Source of the DNA: Oceanobacillus indicireducens | GTDB lineage: Bacteria; Bacillota; Bacilli; Bacillales; Amphibacillaceae | Assembly (NCBI RefSeq): GCF_014647195.1 | Contig: NZ_BMOS01000004.1 | Location: 6,869 to 58,001 of the forward strand | Direction: 5' to 3' | Length of the DNA: 51,133 nucleotides | Part shown: piece after piece, positions 17,590 through 25,250 of the stretch | Layout: every line of letters begins with the position of its first letter | How positions within the stretch are numbered: position 1 is the stretch's first letter | Program-made: the position numbers and the translations under genes | Notes under the pieces: model-generated | Databases searched by the model: none | What the model was told of the DNA's origin: nothing | The model's input: only the letters and a program-made list of their open reading frames with translations

Positions 17590-19239
17590 TTAGCTTTTCT
17601 CTTGTAATTCTCTCCATAATATTTTTCCACTTGAAGTTGTTGGAAAGCTTTCGACAAACTCAATAATACGTGGATATTTATACGCTGCCATTTGACTTTT
17701 CGACCATTCTATAATTTCATCTTCCTTTATTTTACCGATAAAATCAGTCTTCAATATGATAAAGGCTTTTACAGTTTCTCCACGCTTTTTATCTGGAGCA
17801 CTTACTACACATGCCTGTTCAACGGCTGGATGCTTATATAAGATAGCTTCCACTTCTGTCGGCCATACTTTAAATCCTGAAGCATTTATCATTCGCTTTA
17901 ATCGATCCACAATAAAAAAGTACCCTTCTTCATCCATTTTCACAATATCACCTGTTCGAAAAAACTGTTTTCCATCTATCTCTATATGTGATACCTTATT
18001 CTCATCCTCTCGATTGTAATAGCCGGAAAAGACTTGGGGCCCATTGACCACAAGCTCTCCTAGTTCATGAGGTCCAACCTCACTTCCCGTAGCTAGGTCT
18101 ATTACTCTAGCATCCACATCAAATGAAGGGATTCCCAAGCATTGTAATTTAGGACGATTTGGTGGATTGAAGTGCGTATGTGATATGGTCTCTGTCAGAC
18201 CGTATCCCTCATAATAACGAAGACCTGTTCTCTCATACAATTGTTCTCCTACTGCTTCCGGAAGCGGTGCTCCTCCACCTCCTATTACTTGTAAGGAAGA
18301 TAAGCTATAACTATTCATATTTGGATTTGATAAAAAGTCTATTAACATCGTGCTTATATTAATCCAATGTGTACAACCATGTCTCTCCATTTCCTTCGCT
18401 GCATAATCACGATCCCAACGGGTCATCATCACGATCGTACTACCTGATTGAATAGGGGCAAGTGCACTGTGAATTAACCCTGTTACATGAAATAATGGTA
18501 GAGTTAACAATGGAATCGCATCAGCTGTCATATTCATCCATAGGCTTGCTCCTACAGTATTTGCCTGAATTGTTCTATTGGGGTGAATACATCCTTTCGG
18601 CATCCCTGTTGTTCCAGACGTATAGGGAATCATTGCTACATCATCTTCTAAGCCATCATATTCATCTATTTGATAGGTTTCACTTAAAGCATCTTTCCAA
18701 AAAATAACATTAGATAGCTTTTGATTATTATTCGCAAGATTAGGTTTGAAATCATTATTCTCGTTATACTCACCTGAGTATTCGGAATACGAAGTTACTA
18801 TGATATTATTCAAGGAAGTTTCTTTTATTAATGGGACTATATTGTCATACAATTCCTCCCCAATAATTGCATATTTAATATCGCAATCCTTCACATAAAA
18901 CGCTAAGTCCTGCGTCGTGCTCATCGGATTAATTGGAACAACTACAGCCCGTAGGCGCAAAATAGCAAAGAAGCTTATGAGGTATTGTGGAGAATTCTGC
19001 ATGAACAACAATACTTTCTCTTGCTTTTCTACCCCTAATTTCTTTTTTAAATACCCAGCAAGTATCTCGACTTCCTCAAGTAGCTCTGTATACGTAATAC
19101 TTCTTCCATAATAATGTATGGCAATTTTATCAGGATATTTTTTTGTTGAAATGACTAGGTTATCATATATGGTTGTCTTCGGTATTGTTAAACTTTTAGA
19201 TAAACGAGGCGGCCAAAACTTAAAATGATTTTTATTCAT
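17590..19239 (-). CDS. AMP-forming acyl-CoA synthetase
   Basis: A third ANL ligase, 549 residues, with PYTSGTTGMPKGCI, EGYGLTETISHTHF, RTGDIVKMDEEGY, DRLKRMINASGFKVWP and the catalytic Lys in SSGKILWREL. It is more similar in motif details to the 13-kb ligase than to the 15-kb one. It is immediately upstream (about 40 nt) of the lactonase-like gene on the same strand, so a ligase-lactonase pair is translated from one message. GAGGAGGAG precedes the ATG. Confidence 0.88.
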   Translation of the reverse strand: MNKNHFKFWPPRLSKSLTIPKTTIYDNLVISTKKYPDKIAIHYYGRSITYTELLEEVEILAGYLKKKLGVEKQEKVLLFMQNSPQYLISFFAILRLRAVVVPINPMSTTQDLAFYVKDCDIKYAIIGEELYDNIVPLIKETSLNNIIVTSYSEYSGEYNENNDFKPNLANNNQKLSNVIFWKDALSETYQIDEYDGLEDDVAMIPYTSGTTGMPKGCIHPNRTIQANTVGASLWMNMTADAIPLLTLPLFHVTGLIHSALAPIQSGSTIVMMTRWDRDYAAKEMERHGCTHWINISTMLIDFLSNPNMNSYSLSSLQVIGGGGAPLPEAVGEQLYERTGLRYYEGYGLTETISHTHFNPPNRPKLQCLGIPSFDVDARVIDLATGSEVGPHELGELVVNGPQVFSGYYNREDENKVSHIEIDGKQFFRTGDIVKMDEEGYFFIVDRLKRMINASGFKVWPTEVEAILYKHPAVEQACVVSAPDKKRGETVKAFIILKTDFIGKIKEDEIIEWSKSQMAAYKYPRIIEFVESFPTTSSGKILWRELQEKS

Positions 19240-19282
19240 GTATAGACTCCTCCTCTTTAGCTATTGCATGAAATTATCTTTA

Positions 19283-20260
19283 CTACGGAAGTAACACAAG
19301 CTTTCCTTTTGTTTCTCTTCCCTGCAACTTCCTATGAACTTTGGCAGCGTCGCTTAATGGATAAGTTCCGCCAATTGTGAGTACTAATTCACCGTTATTC
19401 ATATACTCTAGTAGTTCCTGTAAGCTCTTTTGATACAAAGCAGGCTTATTCATTATCTGTGGTAGGAAAAATCCAATAATTGATTGATTACGTCGCATTA
19501 AAATTCTTGGATCAAATTCTGACTGTTCACCGCTCGCTGCGCCATAAATGACGAGCCTACCAAAAGCGGCCAAGCATTTCACTGTTTTATTAAAAACCTC
19601 TCCCCCTACCATTTCTAGAGCTAAATCAACACCTTTACCATCTGTTAATTCACGGATTTCCTTCTCCCATCCTTCCTCTGAATAATTAACAGTGTAGTTC
19701 GCTCCCATCTCCTTTGCAAAAGCTAATTTCTCCTTCGTACTTGCCGTTGCGATCACTTTTTTTGCTCCTATTTTTTTGGCAAGCTGTACTGCAATAGAGC
19801 CGACTCCTCCCGCAGCTGCGTGAACAAGCACTGTTTCTCCTTCTTCCAATCTCCCCATTGTTTTCAAAATATGATAAGCACTTAACCCTTGTAGTGGTAA
19901 TGCAACAGCTCTTTCGAAAGACACATCTTTAGGAATCGGAATTAGCTGACTCGCATGCACAACAGCATATTCCGCATACCCTCCTGAACCGATTAACGTT
20001 ACAACTCGCATTCCTTCCTTTATATCTTGGACATTTTTTCCAACCTTCTTTACTACCCCTGCGATTTCTGCGCCTGGAACAAATGGTAACGGTGTCGGTA
20101 CAACATAATTACCTTCCCTCCTGGCGGTATCAGCATAATTCACACCAATAGCTTTTACTTCAATTAATACTTCATCTTGACTAAATGCTGGTATTTCCAT
20201 CTCGATGAGTTCCAACACATCGGGACCACCAAATTCTTTAAATTGAATTCCTTTCATCAT
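19283..20260 (-). CDS. NADPH:quinone oxidoreductase-like MDR protein
   Basis: A zinc-free medium-chain reductase of 325 residues, beginning MMKGIQFKEFGGPDVLELIE and with HAAAGGVGSIAVQLAKKIGAKKVIATAS as the cofactor-binding segment. It is closer to classic QOR than the 10-kb paralogue. ATG 20260 (or 20257) is chosen because GGGAGG lies upstream; the extended frame to 20287 would touch the ComB-like gene's stop. It follows the phosphatase-like gene in the unit kinase-ComB-QOR. Role here is unknown; reduction of an enone or enoyl thioester is plausible. Confidence 0.82.
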   Translation of the reverse strand: MMKGIQFKEFGGPDVLELIEMEIPAFSQDEVLIEVKAIGVNYADTARREGNYVVPTPLPFVPGAEIAGVVKKVGKNVQDIKEGMRVVTLIGSGGYAEYAVVHASQLIPIPKDVSFERAVALPLQGLSAYHILKTMGRLEEGETVLVHAAAGGVGSIAVQLAKKIGAKKVIATASTKEKLAFAKEMGANYTVNYSEEGWEKEIRELTDGKGVDLALEMVGGEVFNKTVKCLAAFGRLVIYGAASGEQSEFDPRILMRRNQSIIGFFLPQIMNKPALYQKSLQELLEYMNNGELVLTIGGTYPLSDAAKVHRKLQGRETKGKLVLLP

Positions 20261-20286
20261 TCCACTTCCCTCCCGATTCTCACTCA

Positions 20287-21042
20287 TTATTTTCCCTTAC
20301 AAGTTTCCATTTTTTCCAAACAAATTATTTTCTTTTCCAATAGTATGGGTATAATCGATAATTCACCTTGTTTGCTAACAAATGCTAGATCTTGTTGGAG
20401 GTCGTGGGAGTGTAGCATTTGGCCAACTCTTGATTCACTTAGAACATTATAGGCTTCATGGGATAAATTTTGATAGAATATTTTAGATGCTAATGCGCTA
20501 TCCGTTAATTCAATATTATTTAAACCATACTCTTTTACCAATTGCTCAATAAAATAACCAGCCCCATAAAAATCTTCAAGACAAAATTGATTCGATGATC
20601 CAGAGCAAACGACAATTATTGTCTCATTATCATAGGTCTTTATAATCTGTTTACTTACAGCCTCTCCATTTAACAAGGAAGCAATATAAACCTCTTTCGC
20701 TGGAGCTGATTGCCGTATCGCAACGGTTCCATTCGTAGTAGATAGTAAGACTGTTTTATTCTTTACATGTTCTTCTAATCTTGATGGGGCTGGGCTTAAA
20801 AACCCATCAATTGTAATACCGTCATATTCCCCAACGAGGGCAACATCCTCTGTTTTATAACCCTTAGCCATAAGAATTGCTTCTTCCCCATTCATTACAG
20901 GGATTACTTCTTTTGCACCAAATTGCAAACATGAAATGATTGTGGAGGTTGCCAGTAATACATCAAACACAACTGCAATTTTATCGTCACTCATTTGTAC
21001 CGTATCTATTTCTTCCTTTTTGAGAAGCAAATGAACTTTCAA
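20287..21042 (-). CDS. ComB-family (2-phosphosulfolactate phosphatase-like) protein
   Basis: A 251-residue protein of the ComB family. Visible family segments are VVFDVLLATSTI (DVLRATTTI-like), LLSTTNGTVAI and CSGSSNQFCLEDFYGAG. Characterised members are Mg-dependent phosphatases that dephosphorylate 2-phosphosulfolactate in coenzyme M or sulfolactate synthesis. No ComA or ComC is nearby, so that pathway is not supported here. TTG 21042 is taken as the start, 4 nt after the kinase stop codon and behind GAGGGGG. Tight coupling to a kinase gene suggests action on a phosphorylated intermediate of the same pathway (inference). Confidence 0.8.
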   Translation of the reverse strand: MKVHLLLKKEEIDTVQMSDDKIAVVFDVLLATSTIISCLQFGAKEVIPVMNGEEAILMAKGYKTEDVALVGEYDGITIDGFLSPAPSRLEEHVKNKTVLLSTTNGTVAIRQSAPAKEVYIASLLNGEAVSKQIIKTYDNETIIVVCSGSSNQFCLEDFYGAGYFIEQLVKEYGLNNIELTDSALASKIFYQNLSHEAYNVLSESRVGQMLHSHDLQQDLAFVSKQGELSIIPILLEKKIICLEKMETCKGK

Positions 21043-21046
21043 CGAA

Positions 21047-22114
21047 TCACAGCCCCCTCGCAGAATCCAATGCATATTGAATTAAAGTTTCTGTATATTG
21101 ATCTAGCTGAGCAAATCTTGGATCACTCGTCTGTCCCTTAAAGTACCGATAATAAATTTGTTGACATATTACCGCTAGTTTAAAGTAAGCAAAAGTAAGG
21201 TAAAAATTAATCATTGATACGTCACGACCGCTCCTATTTGCGTAATGTTCCAAAAATTCTTCTCGAGTAAAAAATCCCCCCCATGTTGTTACAGATGCTT
21301 TTCCTAACCCTGTTTTCAATTGTTCAGGATCATCTGGCTGTGTCCAATACGATAAAGCAACACCTAAATCTGCAAGGGGATCACCGACAGTTGTCATCTC
21401 CCAATCAAACAAACCAATCATTTCACTAAAGTCCTCAGAAAACATTGCATTATTTAGTTTATAATCATAATGAATAATTGTTGGTTTAGGTGAAGATGGA
21501 ATACTTTTCCGCATCCAATTTGTTAATTCTTTGAGTCCAGAAATCTCACTTGTCTTTGCGTTATCATAACGCTTAATCCAACCAGCTACTTGACGCTCCA
21601 TGAATCCATCTGGTTTTGTGATATGCTCTAATTCTGTTTTTTTATAATCAATACGATGTAATTCAACTAATCTTTCAACCATTAATTTTGAAATTTTCTT
21701 TCCTAATTGCTCGTCATAAGTTACCCCTTCAGGAAAAGTTGAATCAAGAACTATGCCTTTTCTGCGTTCCATGATAAAAAAAGGGCTTCCCACAACTTCC
21801 TCATTTTTCGAAAAGTGATAAGGTTTTGGTGCTGTTGGGTATAATGGATATAAACTAGATAATATCTTGTATTCCCTTTCCATATCATGAGCTTTTGGAG
21901 CAACCGGTCCAAGGGGAGGTCGTCGTAATACTGCCTCCCACGCTCCTATTCGCAATAGATAGGTAAGGTTAGATGCTCCTGCACCGAATTGTTCAATTTC
22001 TAATTCTCCACTTGGAACTTCAGGCATCTTTTCCCGAATATAATGATAAAGTGTTTTCCTATCCAGCTCTTCACCTTTTCTAACAGGCATTGTGTCTCTA
22101 TATAAAGATTTCAC
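21047..22114 (-). CDS. APH-type phosphotransferase (ACAD11 kinase-domain / LvaA-like)
   Basis: A 355-residue aminoglycoside-phosphotransferase-fold kinase. The catalytic loop HYDYKLNNAMF (residues 215-225, Asp 217) and metal-binding DWE (237-239) are intact, and the substrate loop region carries RRPPLGPVAPKAHDMEREY. These features are shared with the kinase domain of ACAD10/11. Family knowledge: ACAD11 kinase and Pseudomonas LvaA phosphorylate the 4-hydroxy group of 4-hydroxyacyl-CoA. GTG 22114 is preceded by GAGAGGAG at 8 nt. The matching dehydrogenase lies at 23669-24895. Confidence 0.85.
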   Translation of the reverse strand: MKSLYRDTMPVRKGEELDRKTLYHYIREKMPEVPSGELEIEQFGAGASNLTYLLRIGAWEAVLRRPPLGPVAPKAHDMEREYKILSSLYPLYPTAPKPYHFSKNEEVVGSPFFIMERRKGIVLDSTFPEGVTYDEQLGKKISKLMVERLVELHRIDYKKTELEHITKPDGFMERQVAGWIKRYDNAKTSEISGLKELTNWMRKSIPSSPKPTIIHYDYKLNNAMFSEDFSEMIGLFDWEMTTVGDPLADLGVALSYWTQPDDPEQLKTGLGKASVTTWGGFFTREEFLEHYANRSGRDVSMINFYLTFAYFKLAVICQQIYYRYFKGQTSDPRFAQLDQYTETLIQYALDSARGL

Positions 22115-22178
22115 CTATCTATCTCCTCTCACGACACTGCTCATTATGCAGCTTATTAGCAATATATCGGGACTTTCG

Positions 22179-22206
22179 TTTGCATACTATCCGGTCAGCA
22201 TGCAAA
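22179..22206. promoter_or_regulatory. Imperfect palindrome with ATACTATCCGGT, probable TetR operator
   Basis: TTTGCAT (22179-22185) and ATGCAAA (22200-22206) flank the core ACTATCCGGTCAGC. The 12-mer ATACTATCCGGT (22184-22195) recurs inverted at 24935-24946 before the other acyl-CoA dehydrogenase. It lies 65 nt upstream of the kinase GTG and downstream of the tetR gene. Confidence 0.6.
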
Positions 22207-22261
22207 GCATATTCTATTAGTAAATAGTAAAAATGAAATTTGTAGAGCCAAAGTTACAATA

Positions 22262-22825
22262 CTACTTTTCTATACCAGTTAGTATCATTTTAGAATAAAT
22301 GGATACCAATTGTTCTGGCGTTACTTCACCTTCTGTTTTATACCAATTATAACTCCAGTTTGTTATCCCAACTATTCCAAATGAAATCATATCTGGACGT
22401 AAATCATCTCTAATTTCCCCATGTTTAATTCCTTCCTCAACAATACTTTCAATATTTAAGCGGAATTGTTTACGCTTCTCTTTGATTATTTTAATGTGCT
22501 TTTCGGATAAATGTCGCATCTCACGGAAAAAGACACGAGCACTTGAACCATTTTCAACAATGTCTGTAATTATTAAACGAATAATTTCAATTAATTGGTC
22601 TTTATATGATGTGTAACTTCTGTTTATAATTTCATACTGAGCTTCTAATAATTTTGTTATATATTCCTCATGAATATCCATTAATAATTGCTCTTTACTA
22701 GAATAGTAGTAATAAAATGTACCTTTTGTAACATCTAGTTCATCCACTATATCTTGAATGGAAGTGGTACTAAAGCCCTTTTTTTCAAATAATAAAATAC
22801 TTTGTTTTACAATTTCACTTTTCAT
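22262..22825 (-). CDS. TetR/AcrR family regulator
   Basis: A 187-residue regulator. The N-terminal TetR helix-turn-helix is clear (KGFSTTSIQDIVDELDVTKGTFYYYYSSKEQLL), followed by an all-helical ligand-binding domain ending in a hydrophobic segment. It resembles FadR/PaaR-type regulators of acyl-CoA catabolism, which release DNA on binding an acyl-CoA. It lies within the catabolic cluster, and operator-like palindromes occur at 7928, 11397, 22179 and 24931. The actual effector is unknown. Confidence 0.88.
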   Translation of the reverse strand: MKSEIVKQSILLFEKKGFSTTSIQDIVDELDVTKGTFYYYYSSKEQLLMDIHEEYITKLLEAQYEIINRSYTSYKDQLIEIIRLIITDIVENGSSARVFFREMRHLSEKHIKIIKEKRKQFRLNIESIVEEGIKHGEIRDDLRPDMISFGIVGITNWSYNWYKTEGEVTPEQLVSIYSKMILTGIEK

Positions 22826-22890
22826 TTGTCTGACCTCGCAAGTTTATAATTTTGTTACTCTTAACTTACCACAAGGTCTGTAATATTTCA

Positions 22891-23667
22891 CTAAGCAAAA
22901 GCGTGAGATCCGCCATCAACAGTTAAAATATCACCTGTTACAAAGTCCGATGCTTTTGACGCGAGAAATAATGCAGCTCCTTTCAAATCTTGGTCATTCC
23001 CAAATCGATTCAAGGGTGTTCCTTGTAAAATTTCGTCTCCGCCTTTTTCTAATAATCCCCGTGCCATTTTTGTTGGAAAAAAACCTGGGGCGATCGCATT
23101 TACATTTATATTATGTTTTCCCCATTTTACTGCCAAATCTTTTGTAAACGTTATAACAGCACCTTTGCTCGTATTATATCCTATCGTATCCATCACTTCA
23201 GGGTTTGTACCGCCAAAACCAGCGATCGAAGCGATATTGATAATTTTCCCTTTATTTTGGTCTATCATTACCTTTCCAACTTCTAAACTCATGAGATAAG
23301 TTCCAGTAATATTCACATCTATCACCTTATGCCATGCCTCTATTGGCATATCAACAACTGATGCACCCCATGTAGCTCCGCTGTTATTCACTAAAATATC
23401 AATGGACCCGAAATGTTCTACCGTTTCTTTAACAACCCTCTTTATATCGTCATGGTTCGTTACATCACAACTAAATGCTAACGAATCGACTCCTAGCTTC
23501 TTTAGTTCCTCACTTGTTTCTTTACAGGACTCCAATTTCCGGGAACAAACAACAACATTTGCTCCTGCTTCTGCAAAAGCCTGTGCCATTTGTGCCCCCA
23601 ATCCACGTCCACCACCAGTAATAATTGCTGTTTTTCCTTCTAATCGAAACAAATCGAATACAGTCAC
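22891..23667 (-). CDS. SDR family oxidoreductase
   Basis: A 258-residue SDR with TGGGRGLGAQMAQ, NNSGATWGAS, Ser in NIASIAGFG and Tyr/Lys in IGYNTSKGAV; the insert TNPEVMDT before the Tyr is typical of a gluconate-dehydrogenase-like subgroup. It starts only one nucleotide after the ACAD11-like dehydrogenase gene ends, so the two are co-transcribed. In the Lva pathway an SDR (LvaD) makes the 4-hydroxy group by reducing a 4-keto acid, and this enzyme may do the same or oxidise a later 3-hydroxyacyl-CoA. That role is inference. Confidence 0.83.
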   Translation of the reverse strand: MTVFDLFRLEGKTAIITGGGRGLGAQMAQAFAEAGANVVVCSRKLESCKETSEELKKLGVDSLAFSCDVTNHDDIKRVVKETVEHFGSIDILVNNSGATWGASVVDMPIEAWHKVIDVNITGTYLMSLEVGKVMIDQNKGKIINIASIAGFGGTNPEVMDTIGYNTSKGAVITFTKDLAVKWGKHNINVNAIAPGFFPTKMARGLLEKGGDEILQGTPLNRFGNDQDLKGAALFLASKASDFVTGDILTVDGGSHAFA

Positions 23668-23668
23668 T

Positions 23669-24895
23669 TTAATATACCTCCTGAGCTAGCTTATGCTTTT
23701 TAAGTTCTAATCTAGCAAGTTGGCGGCGGTGCACCTCATCTGGTCCATCCGCAAGTCTAAGTGTTCGCGAATTTGCCCAATGGTTTGCTAAGGTAAAATC
23801 TTCACTAACCCCTGCACCACCATGTGCTTGAATGGCTCGATCAATGACTCTAAGTGCCATACTTGGCGCAACAACTTTAATCATCGCAATTTCAGCTTTT
23901 GCTTCTTTATTTCCTACCGTATCCATCATGTATGCGGCTTTTAGAGTTAGTAAACGTGCTTGCTCAATTTCAATACGGGAATCTGCAATCCATTCCTGAA
24001 CAACACCTTGCTCAGCAATTTTCTTACCAAAAGCTTCCCGGTGTTGAGCGCGCTTACATAGATCTTCAAGTGCACGTTCCGCAGCTCCAATTAAACGCAT
24101 GCAATGATGAATTCTTCCAGGGCCTAAACGTCCTTGAGCGATAGCAAACCCTTTGCCTTCGTCCCAAAGCATATTCTCTGCTGGAACTCTTACGTTATCA
24201 TAAACAATTTCTGCATGACCATGGGGCGCATCATCATAACCAAAAACTGGAAGCATGCGCTCAATCTTAACGCCTTTTGTATCTAACGGAACAAGAATCA
24301 TAGATTGTTGTTCATACTTCTCTGCCTTTGGATCATTTTTTCCCATGACGATTGAAATTTTACAACGAGGATCTCCAGCACCGGACGTCCACCATTTACG
24401 TCCATTAATAACATATTCGTCACCATCCCTTATAATACTCGTTTCGATATTCGTTGCATCACTCGAAGCAACATCGGGCTCTGTCATCGAGAAGCATGAA
24501 CGAATTTCACCTTCAAGAAGGGGCTCAAGCCATTGCTTTTTTTGTTGTTCTGAACCATAACGTACTAATACTTCCATATTACCGGTATCGGGTGCACTGC
24601 AATTAAATACTTCAGGACCTATCATGGATCTTCCCATTATTTCACAAAGCGGAGCATACTCGAGATTTGTTAATCCTGCACCATACTCACTTTCCGGTAA
24701 AAACAAATTCCATAATCCTTCTGCCTTCGCTTTCTCTTTCAATTCTTCCATAATTGGAGGTACAGTGGACCATCTAGTTTCCTGTTGATTTAACTGCTCC
24801 TTGTAAACCTTCTCGTTGGGATAGACATACTTCTCCATGAAGTCATTAAGCTTTTTCTGCAATTTAACTACTTTTTCTGTGTAGGTAAATTCCAT
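23669..24895 (-). CDS. ACAD10/11-like acyl-CoA dehydrogenase (LvaC-like)
   Basis: A 408-residue dehydrogenase with the ACAD10/11 subfamily signatures: [70 protein letters not shown] and [11 protein letters not shown]. The usual C-terminal catalytic Glu is Asp (near residue 383), as in the subfamily. Family knowledge: these enzymes remove phosphate from 4-phosphoacyl-CoA and yield an enoyl-CoA, working with the kinase. Mammals fuse kinase and dehydrogenase; here they are separate genes in one locus. GAGGAGGAA precedes the ATG. Confidence 0.9.
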   Translation of the reverse strand: MEFTYTEKVVKLQKKLNDFMEKYVYPNEKVYKEQLNQQETRWSTVPPIMEELKEKAKAEGLWNLFLPESEYGAGLTNLEYAPLCEIMGRSMIGPEVFNCSAPDTGNMEVLVRYGSEQQKKQWLEPLLEGEIRSCFSMTEPDVASSDATNIETSIIRDGDEYVINGRKWWTSGAGDPRCKISIVMGKNDPKAEKYEQQSMILVPLDTKGVKIERMLPVFGYDDAPHGHAEIVYDNVRVPAENMLWDEGKGFAIAQGRLGPGRIHHCMRLIGAAERALEDLCKRAQHREAFGKKIAEQGVVQEWIADSRIEIEQARLLTLKAAYMMDTVGNKEAKAEIAMIKVVAPSMALRVIDRAIQAHGGAGVSEDFTLANHWANSRTLRLADGPDEVHRRQLARLELKKHKLAQEVY

Positions 24896-24930
24896 TTTTT
24901 ATTCCTCCTCATATTTTATTCTAACAACTA

Positions 24931-24948
24931 ACCTACCGGATAGTATTT
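24931..24948. promoter_or_regulatory. Operator-like site before ACAD11-like unit
   Basis: ACCGGATAGTAT (24935-24946) is the inverted copy of the 12-mer at 22184-22195. It sits about 20 bp downstream of the -10 box of the minus-strand promoter and 35 nt upstream of the start codon, a repressing position. Confidence 0.6.
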
Positions 24949-24965
24949 TTTGAATCTTTGGTATT

Positions 24966-24993
24966 ATTATAACAAACAATTATTAGAAAGCAA
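24966..24993 (-). promoter_or_regulatory. Sigma-A promoter of the ACAD11-like unit
   Basis: On the minus strand TTGCTT (24993-24988) and TATAAT (24971-24966) are separated by 16 nt. The downstream operator-like site would block initiation or escape. Confidence 0.6.
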
Positions 24994-25048
24994 TGTTTTT
25001 TTAGATTATCATCCAAAAATGAAGCACTTATATTAAAATAACTTTTTC

Positions 25049-25077
25049 TTGACAAGCAATTCAATATTCGTTAAATT
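25049..25077 (+). promoter_or_regulatory. Sigma-A promoter of the omega-aminotransferase gene
   Basis: TTGACA at 25049-25054 and TAAATT at 25072-25077 are 17 nt apart. This implies an untranslated leader of about 165 nt before ATG 25251. Confidence 0.5.
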
Positions 25078-25116
25078 GAAAATAATAGAATATTATAAGC
25101 TGCTTAGTCTAATTGA

Positions 25117-25219
25117 CTCTATTGCAGAAATAGAGCAATCCATTAGATAAAACCAGTTATATTGTGCAGATGTATGGAAATATTCTTCCCTATGCCTCTG
25201 CCAGTATTGCTGGTTTTTT
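25117..25219 (+). promoter_or_regulatory. Structured leader with terminator-like hairpin
   Basis: A first hairpin (CTCTATT/AATAGAG, 25117-25135) is followed by nested pairing: AAAACCAG (25149-25156) with CTGGTTTT (25210-25217), enclosing GCAGA/TCTGC and a GGAA/TTCC hairpin, then a T-run to 25219. CCAG at 25201 can also pair with CTGG at 25210, so alternative folds exist. It sits just before the ribosome binding site of the aminotransferase. An attenuator or riboswitch is possible; I do not recognise the aptamer. Confidence 0.4.
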
Positions 25220-25250
25220 ATATTTTCCATCATTTTAAGGAGGCGTAAAT

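Noticed and set aside
20287-21042. Coenzyme M or sulfolactate biosynthesis
   Set aside because: Only ComB-like is present; no phosphosulfolactate synthase or dehydrogenase in the window.
24994-25250. CRISPR or tandem repeat array in the AT-rich intergenic region
   Set aside because: Only short A/T-rich inverted repeats, no regular unit or spacing.
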